The notes below the pieces were generated by a model, which worked only from the letters and a program-made list of their open reading frames with translations, made no database searches and was not told where the DNA came from. A stretch of DNA of 64,000 nt from the NCBI RefSeq assembly GCF_018732085.1, contig NZ_CP076103.1:1178001-1242000 (forward strand). Reading direction: 5' to 3'. The position numbers were made by a program, and so were the translations under genes. Below, in pieces: positions 26,439 to 34,069 of this stretch; the first letter of the stretch is position 1, and the number at the start of each line of letters is the position of its first letter. Source of the DNA: Lysobacter capsici. Its GTDB lineage: Bacteria > Pseudomonadota > Gammaproteobacteria > Xanthomonadales > Xanthomonadaceae.

Positions 26439-27820
26439 AGCGCAGTGTCCGCAACGGTGTGTTGATCGCCGCCGCCGTGCCGCTGCTGGCGCTGGCCGGC
26501 GCGCGCGAGGACTACGCCCGGCAGTGGCCGTTGAACCTGGGCCGCGACGATGCCGGCGCGTACCGCGTGGTGCTCGACGACAGCGTGTATCGGCAGGCCG
26601 ACAGCGCGCAGTTGCGCGACATCGACGTGCTCGACGGCAGCGGCGTGCCGGTGCCGGCGGCGGTGTTCACGCCCGAGCAGCCGTTGGCGCGCGCGCCGCA
26701 GCGCGTGCAACTGCCGTGGTTCGCGCTGCCGGCCTCGCCGTCGGGTTCGAGCACGCAAGGCTGGGAACTGGTCAGCGAGATCGAAACCGACGGCCGCCTG
26801 CGCCGGGTGGAGGCGCGCAGCACCGGCAGCGACACCAGCAAGTTGCCGCAGACCTCGTTGTTGCTCGACGCCAGCAAGCTGCGTTCGCCGATCCTCGCGC
26901 TGGAACTGGAATGGACGCCCGGCGCCACGCTGGACGCGGCGTACACGGTCGAAGGCAGCGACAACCTCGATCAATGGCGCACCTTCGCCAGCAGCGGCCG
27001 CCTGGTCGATCTGCAACGCGGCGGCCAACGTCTGGTGCAGCGGCGGATCGTGTTCGACGCCATGGGCGAACAGGCGCGTTACCTGCGGCTGACCCCGCAG
27101 GACCCGAAATCGGCCGCGCAGATCAGCGCGGTCACCGCCGAACTGGCGAGCACCGCGGCCAGCGCGCCGCTGCAATGGCGCGAGTTGAAAGGCAAGCGAG
27201 TCGAGCAGCGCGACGGCAGCGTTGCGTTCGAGTATCAGCTCGACGGCCGCTTCCCGATCCAGCAGGCCGACGTGGCCTTGCCCGGCAACCACGCGCTGGA
27301 ATGGCGCCTGGACAGCCGCGACGACGCCGAGCAGGGCTGGCGCCCGCAGGCCGGGCCGTGGATGGCGTACCAGGTCGCCGGGCAGGGCAGCGGTGATCGT
27401 TCCGCCGCGCGTCAACTGGGCGACACCACCCGCGACCGTCTGTGGCGCTTGCGCGCGAACGGCGCGGTGCCGGGCGAACCGGTGTTGCGCCTGGGCTATC
27501 GGCCCGAAGTGGTGGTGTTCCTGGCCCAGGGCGCGCCGCCGTATGCGCTGGTGGCGGGCAGTGGGCGCGCGGCGCGTGCGGAGTCGCCGTTGGCGCATTT
27601 GATCGAGGCCTTGCGCAAGAGCCGCGGCCAGGATTGGCAACCGTCCGACGCTCGTCTCGGCACGAGCGCGGCGCTCGCCGGCGATGCGGCCTTGGCGGCG
27701 CCGGAGCCCAAGCGCGATTGGCGGTCGTGGGTGCTGTGGGCGGTGCTGGTGGTCGGTGCGTTGTTGGTGGCGGGGTTTGCGTTCAGTGTGTTGCGCACGA
27801 GCAAGCCGCCGACGGCTTGA
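26435..27820 (+). CDS. DUF3999-type membrane-anchored periplasmic protein
   Basis: A 461-aa protein with a signal peptide (about residues 1-23). A large beta-rich periplasmic region follows, with an LDASKLRSPILALELEW segment, then a C-terminal membrane helix (WVLWAVLVVGALLVAGFAFSVL) and a short basic tail. It matches the DUF3999 family by layout and by its genetic coupling to the DUF2339 gene (ATGA overlap). The middle reads like a discoidin or carbohydrate-binding-like sandwich (YTVEGSDNLDQWRTFASSG). The role is unknown; an envelope or surface function is inferred. Confidence 0.82.
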   Translation: MKRSVRNGVLIAAAVPLLALAGAREDYARQWPLNLGRDDAGAYRVVLDDSVYRQADSAQLRDIDVLDGSGVPVPAAVFTPEQPLARAPQRVQLPWFALPASPSGSSTQGWELVSEIETDGRLRRVEARSTGSDTSKLPQTSLLLDASKLRSPILALELEWTPGATLDAAYTVEGSDNLDQWRTFASSGRLVDLQRGGQRLVQRRIVFDAMGEQARYLRLTPQDPKSAAQISAVTAELASTAASAPLQWRELKGKRVEQRDGSVAFEYQLDGRFPIQQADVALPGNHALEWRLDSRDDAEQGWRPQAGPWMAYQVAGQGSGDRSAARQLGDTTRDRLWRLRANGAVPGEPVLRLGYRPEVVVFLAQGAPPYALVAGSGRAARAESPLAHLIEALRKSRGQDWQPSDARLGTSAALAGDAALAAPEPKRDWRSWVLWAVLVVGALLVAGFAFSVLRTSKPPTA

Positions 27821-27850
27821 TGTGTTGGTGGCGTGGATACGCTTGAGATG

Positions 27851-27887
27851 AAGAAAACGGCGCATGCGGATGCGCCGTTTTCTTTTG
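27851..27887 (+). terminator. Terminator after the DUF2339/DUF3999 pair
   Basis: AAGAAAACGGCGCATGC pairs with GCGCCGTTTTCTTTT, giving a stem with A-rich and T-rich sides 30 bp after the stop codon. The symmetry could let it work in both directions. Confidence 0.85.
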
Positions 27888-27970
27888 ACGGCGAGGAATC
27901 CTGCTCGGGCGTTGTTGCGGCCGGTTGCGTCTTCTTGCCCGGTGAGAAACCGCCAAACCGCCAAACCGCG

Positions 27971-28010
27971 AAGTCTTTTGTGGGAGGGGCTTCAGCCCCG
28001 ACGCTTTCGT
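27971..28010. repeat. Single REP (family A)
   Basis: TCTTTTGTGGGAGGGGCTTC then AGCCCCGACGCTTTC, a direct copy in the repeat-rich gap before pgk. Confidence 0.78.
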
Positions 28011-28098
28011 TTCCGATCGCCTCGAGCCTCAGCACCATCGCCTTCAGCGCAAAGTAGCCGCCAATCCCCCCGACCTTGGCGCATGATCCGCCGCCTCC

Positions 28099-28197
28099 CT
28101 GTAGGAGCGGCGCGAGCCGCGACCGCGCGATCGCGACAACTTCGTAACCTGCGCCGTAGCCGTATTCCCGCGGTCGCGACTCGCGTCGCTCCTACAG
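28099..28197. repeat. Inverted pair of repeat family B
   Basis: CTGTAGGAGCGGCGCGAGCC starts at 28099 and its inverted partner (GACTCGCGTCGCTCCTACAG) ends at 28197, with CGCGATCGCG near the centre. Family B is the commonest intergenic palindrome in the window besides family A. Confidence 0.82.
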
Positions 28198-28249
28198 GTG
28201 GCCCATGCGGCTTACGCCTGAAGTCAGATTTCATTGCCAGCGCTGCGAA

Positions 28250-28830
28250 GCCTGTAACTCGCGAGACCAAAAGCACACCCGGAGGGCGGCGCACATGGAT
28301 GTGCGCCGTGCGCCACCGAGACAGGATGTCTCGTGTGGCGCATGCCTGCGTATGCACCGCACTTGCGGGCTCTTGATTCAAAGAAAAGCGTTTTTCTTTG
28401 GTTACCTTTCTTTTGTCGCTTTTGACAAAAGAAAGTAACTCGGCCGCTTGCGGACGAAAGCTGTAGATCTTGCCTCTGGCTTCAAAAGCTCTACAGCTTC
28501 AAAGCTTTGAAGCCTTTGAAACCTTTGAAACCTTTGAAGCCTTTGAAGCCTTTGAAGCTTCCAGCAGAGTCAAAAGCTTCCGCCACTAAAGCGGCGGGTA
28601 ACTTTCTTTTGTCCAGAGCCACAAAAGTCCGTCTGGATTCCCTTCGGTCAAAAGTCACCAAAGAAAAAGGCGTTCCTGTTTCGAATCAAGAGCCCGCTAG
28701 TGCGGTGCATACGCGGGGGCGGTCCACACAGGACATCCATGTCCTGGGTGGACCACGACGCGCATCCATGCGCGTCGCCCTTCGGGCCTGCTCTTGCATC
28801 GCGAGTTACAAGCCGCGCCGGGCCGAAGCA
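28250..28830. repeat. Large mosaic inverted repeat upstream of pgk
   Basis: The two arms (about 28255-28445 and 28590-28830) share, in opposite orientation, GCGGGCTCTTGATTC, then TTTTTCTTTGGT, then ACAAAAGAAAGT, then GCGTATGCACCGCAC. Each arm also carries small palindromes of the type nnnATGGATnnn (for example CACATGGATGTG and GACATGGATGTC). Together they could fold into a structure of about 570 nt. No protein-coding signal is convincing here, and the short open frames are made of repeat units. The element resembles large intergenic repeats of Xanthomonadaceae, from memory only. Confidence 0.65.
28505..28558. repeat. 9-bp minisatellite
   Basis: Six contiguous copies of CTTTGAAGC or CTTTGAAAC sit at the apex between the arms of the large inverted repeat. 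Read as protein they would give an LKP repeat, but no ribosome binding site or conserved flank supports translation. Confidence 0.85.
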
Positions 28831-28861
28831 AAGTCAAGCCGAAGCCGAAGCTCAAAATCAA

Positions 28862-28985
28862 AGGCATAGGCATAGGCATAGGCAAAGGCAGAGGCAGAGG
28901 CAGAGGCAGAGTCAAGAGGCAAGAGGCAGAGTCAAGAGGCAAGAGGCAGAGTCAAGAGGCAAGAGGCAGAGTCAAGAGGCAAGAG
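28862..28985. repeat. Tandem repeats of 6 bp and 20 bp
   Basis: Copies of AGGCAT, then AGGCAG (28862-28908), run into a 20-bp unit containing GGCAGAGTCAAGAGGCAAGA. The unit appears four times between 28901 and 28980, the last three copies being identical. The array ends about 170 bp before pgk and is a likely variable-length locus. Confidence 0.85.
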
Positions 28986-29152
28986 CGAGCCGCGGCATAC
29001 GCACCGGAATGCCAACCCGACCGGGCTGCCCAAGACCACCATTCAGCCCCCGAGGTTTATTTCACCCTCCCACGCCGCGACAATACCCACCCCGAACCGC
29101 CGGTCCGCCAAGGACCCGCGCCGACCCCGTTCCCTTAGACCCAGGAGTCCCC

Positions 29153-30328
29153 GTGCCCATCGTCCGCATGACCGATCTCGATCTCGCCGGCAAACGCGTG
29201 CTGATCCGCGAAGATCTCAACGTCCCCATCGACGACGGCCGCATCACCTCCGAACAGCGCATCAGCGCGGCCCTGCCGACCCTCAAGCTCGCGCTGGAAA
29301 AGGGCGCCGCGGTCATGGTCACCTCGCACCTGGGCCGGCCGAAGGAAGGCCAGTGGAGCCAGGCCGATTCGCTCGCGCCGGTCGCCGCGCGCCTGTCCGA
29401 ACTGCTCGGCATCGAGGTGCCGCTGGTCAAGGATTGGGTCGACGGCGTCGAAGTGCAGCCCGGTCAGCTGGTGCTGCTGGAGAATTGCCGCATGAACGTC
29501 GGCGAAGGCACGGACGACGAGGCGCTGTCGAAAAAGTACGCCGCCTTGTGCGACGTGTTCGTCATGGACGCGTTCGGCACCGCGCACCGCGCGCAGGCCT
29601 CCACCCACGGCGTGATCCGCCAGGCCAAGGTCGCCGCCGGCGGCCCGCTGCTGATGGCCGAACTCGATGCGCTGGCCAAGGCGCTGGACAACCCGGCGCG
29701 TCCGCTGCTCGCGATCGTCGCCGGCTCCAAGGTGTCGACCAAGCTCGAACTGCTGGCGTCGTTGGTGAGCAAGGTCGATCAGCTGATCGTCGGCGGCGGC
29801 ATCGCCAACACCTTCATCGCCGCGATGGGCCACAGCGTTGGCAAGTCGCTGGTCGAAACCGATCTGATCGACACCGCCAAGAAGATCATGGCCGACGCCA
29901 AGGCGCGCGGCGCGGATATTCCGGTGCCGACCGACGTGGTGGTCGCGCCGGCGTTCGCCGCCGATGCGCCGGCCACGGTCAAGGCGGTCGACGCGGTCGG
30001 CGCCGACGACATGATCCTCGACATCGGCCCGGACACCGCCGCGCGTTACGCCGAGCTGATCAAGAGCGCGGGCACCGTGGTCTGGAACGGCCCGGTCGGT
30101 GTGTTCGAATTCGATGCGTTCGGCAAGGGCACGCAAACCCTGGCGCGCGCGATCGCCGCGTCGAAGGCGTTTTCGATCGCCGGTGGCGGCGACACCCTGG
30201 CCGCGGTCGACAAGTACGACATCGCCGACGAGGTCAGCTACATCTCCACCGGCGGCGGCGCCTTCCTCGAATTCCTCGAGGGCAAGGAACTACCCGCCGT
30301 GGCCGCGCTCAAGCAGCGCGCGGGCTGA
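29153..30328 (+). CDS. pgk: Phosphoglycerate kinase
   Basis: A 391-aa glycolytic enzyme that transfers phosphate from 1,3-bisphosphoglycerate to ADP. The N-terminal MTDLDLAGKRVLIREDLNVP, substrate-binding HLGRP, hinge-region GSKVSTKLELL and nucleotide-binding GGGIANTFIAA and GGGDTLAAVD are all present. GTG at 29153 was taken as start because CAGGAG lies at the right distance and the resulting N-terminus aligns with E. coli Pgk (MSVIKMTDLDLAGKRV). The ATG at 29168 is the alternative. The HAD gene follows after 3 bp, so the two are probably co-transcribed. Confidence 0.96.
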   Translation: MPIVRMTDLDLAGKRVLIREDLNVPIDDGRITSEQRISAALPTLKLALEKGAAVMVTSHLGRPKEGQWSQADSLAPVAARLSELLGIEVPLVKDWVDGVEVQPGQLVLLENCRMNVGEGTDDEALSKKYAALCDVFVMDAFGTAHRAQASTHGVIRQAKVAAGGPLLMAELDALAKALDNPARPLLAIVAGSKVSTKLELLASLVSKVDQLIVGGGIANTFIAAMGHSVGKSLVETDLIDTAKKIMADAKARGADIPVPTDVVVAPAFAADAPATVKAVDAVGADDMILDIGPDTAARYAELIKSAGTVVWNGPVGVFEFDAFGKGTQTLARAIAASKAFSIAGGGDTLAAVDKYDIADEVSYISTGGGAFLEFLEGKELPAVAALKQRAG

Positions 30329-30331
30329 GCC

Positions 30332-30979
30332 GTGACGGTGAAGACCACGCTGTTCTTCGATCTCGACGGCACCTTGATCGACTCGTCTGTCGGCATCACC
30401 CGCTCCATCGCCTATGCGCTCGAACGCCTGGACCACCCGGTGCCCGACGCCGACGCGCTGCGCAGCTGGATCGGGCCGGCGCTGCGCACCAGTTTCCAGC
30501 CCTTGCTCGGCGATGCGGACAAGACCGAGCAGGCGGTGGCGTTCTACCTGGAACGCTACGCCCGCGAAGGCTGGACCGAGCATCAGGTTTACGACGGGGT
30601 CGCGCAGATGCTCGACGCCGTCCATGCGGCCGGCCACCGGCTGGTGGTGGTGACCGCGAAGAACGAGGACAACGCGCGCAAGATCCTCGACCATCTGCCG
30701 TTCGGCGATCGCTTCGAAGACGTGATCGGTTCGACCCAGGACGGCCGTCTGACCCACAAGGTCGATCTGATCGAAGAGGCGATGCGTCGTTTGCAGATGG
30801 ATGCGGCGCAGTGCCTGATGATCGGCGACCGGCGCATGGACATCGAAGGCGCGATTCGCCATGGCATGCGCAACATCGGCGTGCTGTGGGGTTTCGGCAG
30901 CGAAGACGAATTGCGTGAGGCCGGCGCGCACCAACTGGCGGCGATGCCGTCGCAGTTGCCGGTGTTGCTCGCGGCTTGA
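30332..30979 (+). CDS. HAD-family phosphatase, phosphoglycolate phosphatase-like
   Basis: A 215-aa HAD hydrolase with the nucleophile motif FFDLDGTLID at the N-terminus, motif II VVVTAKN, Lys in DGRLTHKVDLI and motif IV IGDRRMDIEGA. An alpha-helical cap sits between motifs I and II, as in the Gph/PGMB subgroup. The start is GTG at 30332, immediately after the pgk stop. The substrate is not determinable; a phosphoglycolate or sugar-phosphate clean-up role next to pgk is plausible but inferred. Confidence 0.85.
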   Translation: MTVKTTLFFDLDGTLIDSSVGITRSIAYALERLDHPVPDADALRSWIGPALRTSFQPLLGDADKTEQAVAFYLERYAREGWTEHQVYDGVAQMLDAVHAAGHRLVVVTAKNEDNARKILDHLPFGDRFEDVIGSTQDGRLTHKVDLIEEAMRRLQMDAAQCLMIGDRRMDIEGAIRHGMRNIGVLWGFGSEDELREAGAHQLAAMPSQLPVLLAA

Positions 30980-31012
30980 ACGCCGCCTCGGCTTGAAGAC
31001 CGGGATGTGGAT

Positions 31013-31040
31013 ACGAAGGGCGCTCTCGGGCGCCCTTCGT
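31013..31040 (+). terminator. Terminator-like hairpin after the pgk operon
   Basis: ACGAAGGGCGC pairs with GCGCCCTTCGT around a CTCGG loop, 34 bp after the HAD stop codon. There is no long T run. Confidence 0.6.
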
Positions 31041-31223
31041 CGTGTTCGCCACCGCCCGCGCCGCGAGGCTCGGTTGTGCGCGCGGATGAGGCGCCGCGGC
31101 GCGCAATCCGCGATCTGCGTCACGGACTCGGGTTTTCCCCGTGCGGCCTCGTCCGGGGCGCGCGCAGGCTGCGCTAGTGTCGCTACGCGGCCAAGGAGGC
31201 CGCGTTCACACACGGAGTCATGC

Positions 31224-31454
31224 ATGAGCCGTCTGTTAAAGATCAGTCTGTTGGGCCTGATGATCGCGTTCGCTTCGACCAGCGCGGTGTCGGTTCCTAG
31301 CTATCCGCCGTTGGCGCCGGGCTACCAGCGCGATTTCTTCGACAACCAGGGGCATCTGGTCGGTCGCTGGGTCAACGATTGCGACAACGTGCATTTCTCG
31401 CAATGGGGCGTGCGCACCGACCGCTATACCGATTCGCCGACCGTGTGCCTGTAA
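31224..31454 (+). CDS. Small secreted two-cysteine peptide, copy 1 (DUF6289-like)
   Basis: A 76-aa precursor with a clear signal peptide (about 1-22, ISLLGLMIAFASTSAV). The mature part holds the motif shared with two neighbours: an aromatic pair, FDNQGHLVGRWVNDC, then WG after seven residues, then a second Cys near the end (TVCL). The spacing [FY]-x3-G-x2-[VI]-G-x5-C...WG-x2-T...C is common to all three, so they are paralogues. It resembles short secreted proteins filed as DUF6289 (name from memory, unverified). Function is unknown. Two cysteines suggest one disulfide after export. Confidence 0.75.
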   Translation: MSRLLKISLLGLMIAFASTSAVSVPSYPPLAPGYQRDFFDNQGHLVGRWVNDCDNVHFSQWGVRTDRYTDSPTVCL

Positions 31455-31710
31455 TCGGCAACACCGGGCACGGCCGCGGGCGCATCGCGTCCGACGGCCG
31501 TGCCACCGTCGACGGCGGCATCGCCGTTAGCATGGCCGCCGCGTGAGCAGACCGCGAAATTGTCGAATCAAAAAAAGCCAAAAGCCAACTCAATCACGAA
31601 TACACAAAGTCGTGACAGGGCTTAACGCGCATTTCATGCCTGCGCATGACAAGTCTGGGATACGGTGCGCGAGCGGCGAATGGGTGCCGCACACTCGGGA
31701 GAGATATCGC

Positions 31711-31938
31711 ATGCGTCGTATCGGATTGTTTTCCGCGGTATTCGCGCTGGCGTTGGCCGGCGGCATGTCGTTCAGCGCCATGGCCAACTGGCAGGGCACT
31801 TGGTACTACTACAGCGCCGAAGGCGCGCAGATCGGCAAGTGGACCGCGGGCTGCGGCGCGGCCGACGGGCGTTGGGGCGACACCACCCACAGCAACAGCA
31901 ACAAGCGTTTCGTGCAGGGCTGCGGCACCGACAGCTGA
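31711..31938 (+). CDS. Small secreted two-cysteine peptide, copy 2 (DUF6289-like)
   Basis: A 75-aa precursor. The signal peptide is cleaved near FSAMA-NW. The mature part has YYYSAEGAQIGKWTAGC, then WGDTT, then a late Cys (QGCGTDS), matching copies 1 and 3. The ATG at 31711 follows CGGGAGAGAT. The upstream 100 bp is unusually AT-rich for this window and may hold its promoter. A strong terminator follows at 32081, now interrupted in its T tract by the insertion sequence. The role is unknown. Confidence 0.75.
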   Translation: MRRIGLFSAVFALALAGGMSFSAMANWQGTWYYYSAEGAQIGKWTAGCGAADGRWGDTTHSNSNKRFVQGCGTDS

Positions 31939-32080
31939 GTCGCGTATCGGCATCCCACGCACTTCGCGCGCGGCCACGACGAGGCCGCGCGTGAGAGACG
32001 GTATGCAGCGCAACGACTGATCCGCCGGGCGCGATTGGCATCGCATCCGCGGTGACGATGGCGCCGGCGGCGTGCCGTTC

Positions 32081-32113
32081 GAAAAGCTCCGTTCGCTCCG
32101 GAGCTTTTCGTTT
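32081..32113 (+). terminator. Rho-independent terminator, split by the IS
   Basis: A perfect 11-bp stem (GAAAAGCTCCG / CGGAGCTTTTC, loop TTCGCTC) is followed by GTTT, where the insertion sequence begins. The remaining T tract continues after the element at 32823 through the target duplication, so the hairpin predates the insertion. It presumably ends copy 2 of the peptide genes. Confidence 0.85.
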
Positions 32114-32822
32114 GGGGCTGTCCTAGATAAGGGTTATAGCCCAACCCAGTCCCGCAGCGTGTTGAGCTGCTGACGGGGCGTCCCATAGTTGAAACGGAAC
32201 TCGCACTCTTTCAGGAACAAGAAGAAATTCTTGCGCGGAATGCCGTTGTACTTGCGCAAGATCCGCTTGGACTGATTCCAGAAGTTCTCGATGCCATTGA
32301 TGTGGTTCCCACGACGGGTCACGAACTCATGCCGGTGATTCACCCGGCGATGCTTGAAGCCCGACACATCCAGGATGTTGTAGCTGGCCAGGTGATCGGT
32401 GTAGACCACCGAATGGGCCAAAACCCGGGTTTTTAAGGCCGTCAGCAAGGTCTGGCTGCGGGTGTCGGCAATCGGCAAGGCATACACCTTGCCGTCGCGC
32501 TTGAGGATGCCGAACACGCAGACCTTGCCCGCGGCGCCTCGTCCTCGCTTGCCTTTACGCGCTCCGCCGAAGTAACTCTCGTCGCACTCGAAGACCGCCA
32601 TTTCCGGCTCGACTTCGGCCATCTGAGCGGCAATGCATTGGCGCAGCTTGTGGAAGTACAGCGCAGCGGAGTTGCGATGAATTCCCACCAGGTCGGCCGC
32701 GGTACGGGCGGTCGCTTGGGCCACGAACAACTCGACCAGCCTGAGTTGGTCTTTTTTCCTTATCCGACAGCGACTTATCGCCATTTCTCATCCTAGATCG
32801 AATTCTTATCTAGGACAGCCCC
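32114..32822. mobile_element. IS1595-family insertion sequence (ISXO2-like), 709 bp
   Basis: Terminal inverted repeats GGGGCTGTCCTAGATAAG are at 32114-32131 and, inverted, at 32805-32822. They are flanked by a perfect 8-bp target duplication TTTCGTTT (32106-32113 and 32823-32830), which is the duplication length known for IS1595. A single transposase gene on the minus strand fills the element. The perfect ends and duplication indicate a recent and complete insertion. Confidence 0.95.
32134..32784 (-). CDS. IS1595-family transposase
   Basis: A 216-aa DDE-type transposase. It has an N-terminal helix-turn-helix-like segment (TARTAADLVGIHRNSAALYFHKL). The catalytic core follows with FECDESYFGGARKGKRGRGA, VVYTDHLASYN and a late ENFWNQSKRILRKYNGIPR, as in ISXO2-like enzymes. 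It lacks the N-terminal zinc ribbon present in longer IS1595 transposases. The frame is intact. The stop codon lies 20 bp inside the element. Confidence 0.93.
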   Translation of the reverse strand: MAISRCRIRKKDQLRLVELFVAQATARTAADLVGIHRNSAALYFHKLRQCIAAQMAEVEPEMAVFECDESYFGGARKGKRGRGAAGKVCVFGILKRDGKVYALPIADTRSQTLLTALKTRVLAHSVVYTDHLASYNILDVSGFKHRRVNHRHEFVTRRGNHINGIENFWNQSKRILRKYNGIPRKNFFLFLKECEFRFNYGTPRQQLNTLRDWVGL

Positions 32823-32938
32823 TTTCGTTTTCATGCGCCGGCGGTCGATGGCTCGCTGGCCGTCGATGCCGCGCTGGCGCCACGCAAATATCGATGAATT
32901 CTTCGGCTGTATTCTTTCGCTTACAGGAGAGACGGGCC

Positions 32939-33157
32939 ATGCGTTATATCGCCATTGCAACCCTGACCGCGGTGCTCGCCGCCGCCGCGACGATCGGCAG
33001 CGCCAGCGCCGCGCCGCCGTGGCAGGGATATTCGATCACCTATTTCGATGCGGCCGGCGAAGTGGTCGGCGGCGCCACCGCGAATTGCGGCGGGCAGTAT
33101 CTGTCGTGGGGCGAGCACACGGAGGTGTTCGAAAAGCGCACCTGGATTTGCGATTGA
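32939..33157 (+). CDS. Small secreted two-cysteine peptide, copy 3 (DUF6289-like)
   Basis: A 72-aa precursor. The signal peptide is cleaved near ASA-APPW. The mature part has TYFDAAGEVVGGATANC, then WGEHT, then a terminal Cys (WICD), the same scaffold as copies 1 and 2. The ATG at 32939 follows ACAGGAG. It was presumably adjacent to copy 2 before the insertion sequence arrived; removing the element leaves about 290 bp between them. Only the Gly, Cys and WG positions are well kept between copies, so divergence is old. Confidence 0.75.
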   Translation: MRYIAIATLTAVLAAAATIGSASAAPPWQGYSITYFDAAGEVVGGATANCGGQYLSWGEHTEVFEKRTWICD

Positions 33158-33226
33158 TTCGATTCGATCTCGCCGCATCGAGTCCGCGGGCTCGATGCGG
33201 CGAACCGGTCGCGTCGTTGCCGTGAT

Positions 33227-33310
33227 GTCGCGGTCGCGGCTTGCGCCGCTCCTACAGTCGCTGCGTTGTCGCGTTCGCTACCTGTAGGAGCGGCGCAAGC
33301 CGCGACCGCG
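33227..33310. repeat. Inverted pair of repeat family B
   Basis: CGCGGTCGCGGCTTGCGCCG with CTCCTACAG at the left, and CTGTAGGAGCGGCGCAAGCC with GCGACCGCG at the right, between peptide copy 3 and the GNAT gene. Confidence 0.82.
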
Positions 33311-33374
33311 AACCTTCGGCTACGGCGTCACTGCGTCATTGCCCGCATGCTTCGATGCGCGAATGTGGTCAACC

Positions 33375-33971
33375 TCACCGCCCGCCCCGCCAATCGCTCG
33401 CCAGCAACCCCAGCAATTCGCTGTCGGTGACCCGGTCGCCGACGAAGAAACTTTCCCGCTGCCGGCCCTCGGTCACGAACCCGAGGCGATGCAGCAGCGC
33501 GCGCGAGGCATGGTTGTCCGGATCGATGCCCGCATCGCAACGATGCAGGCCAAGATCATCGAAGGCCCAGTTCAGCGCCAGGGTGGCGGCTTCGCGCGCG
33601 ATCCCGCGGCCCCATTGCGACGGATGCAGCGCATAGCCCAGCTCGGCGCGGCGATGGGCGGCGCTGAAGGCGAGCAGGGTGCAACTGCCGATCAGCGCAT
33701 CGTCGCCGTCGGCGATGATCCAATTGATCAACTGGCGTTCCTTCATGCATTTGTGGATATCGGCGATCAGCGCCTGCGCTTCGGCCACGTCCTGCATCGG
33801 CGGGCGGCTCCAGTAACGCATCACCTGCGCGTCGCCGAACAGGGCGAACAAGGCCGGCGCATCGTCGTCGCGCGGGCCGCGCAGGCGCACGCGCGGGCCT
33901 TGCAGCAGCGGGAAATCCTCGAGCGCGGCGAGCCGGGCCGCGATCGCTTCACTGGTGGGGGACAGGGTCAT
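33375..33971 (-). CDS. GNAT-family N-acetyltransferase, RimJ/RimL-like
   Basis: A 198-aa acetyltransferase. After an N-terminal extension of about 25 residues, the fold begins with GPRVRLRGPRDDDAPALFALF. The acetyl-CoA-binding motif is in RAELGYALHPSQWGRGIAREAATLALNWAF, and the late GNAT strand and helix are in NHASRALLHRLGFVTEGRQRESFF. This is the ribosomal-protein or small-molecule acetylating type. The substrate cannot be read. It is divergent from pyk. Confidence 0.87.
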   Translation of the reverse strand: MTLSPTSEAIAARLAALEDFPLLQGPRVRLRGPRDDDAPALFALFGDAQVMRYWSRPPMQDVAEAQALIADIHKCMKERQLINWIIADGDDALIGSCTLLAFSAAHRRAELGYALHPSQWGRGIAREAATLALNWAFDDLGLHRCDAGIDPDNHASRALLHRLGFVTEGRQRESFFVGDRVTDSELLGLLASDWRGGR

Positions 33972-34069
33972 GAGAGTCTCGGGCGACGTACTGGGGCGTG
34001 TGCTCGGCCGGCGCGGTTCGAAGCGCGCACAAGCTGTGCTAGCTTGGCCGACAGTCCAGAGAGTCTGCC

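Noticed and set aside
28507..28869. A small protein with LKP repeats
   Set aside because: The repeats are just the translation of a 9-bp minisatellite; there is no ribosome binding site, and the frame runs into an inverted repeat.
28901..28980. A CRISPR-like or attachment-site reading of the 20-bp tandem units
   Set aside because: The units are contiguous without spacers, and no integrase is nearby.
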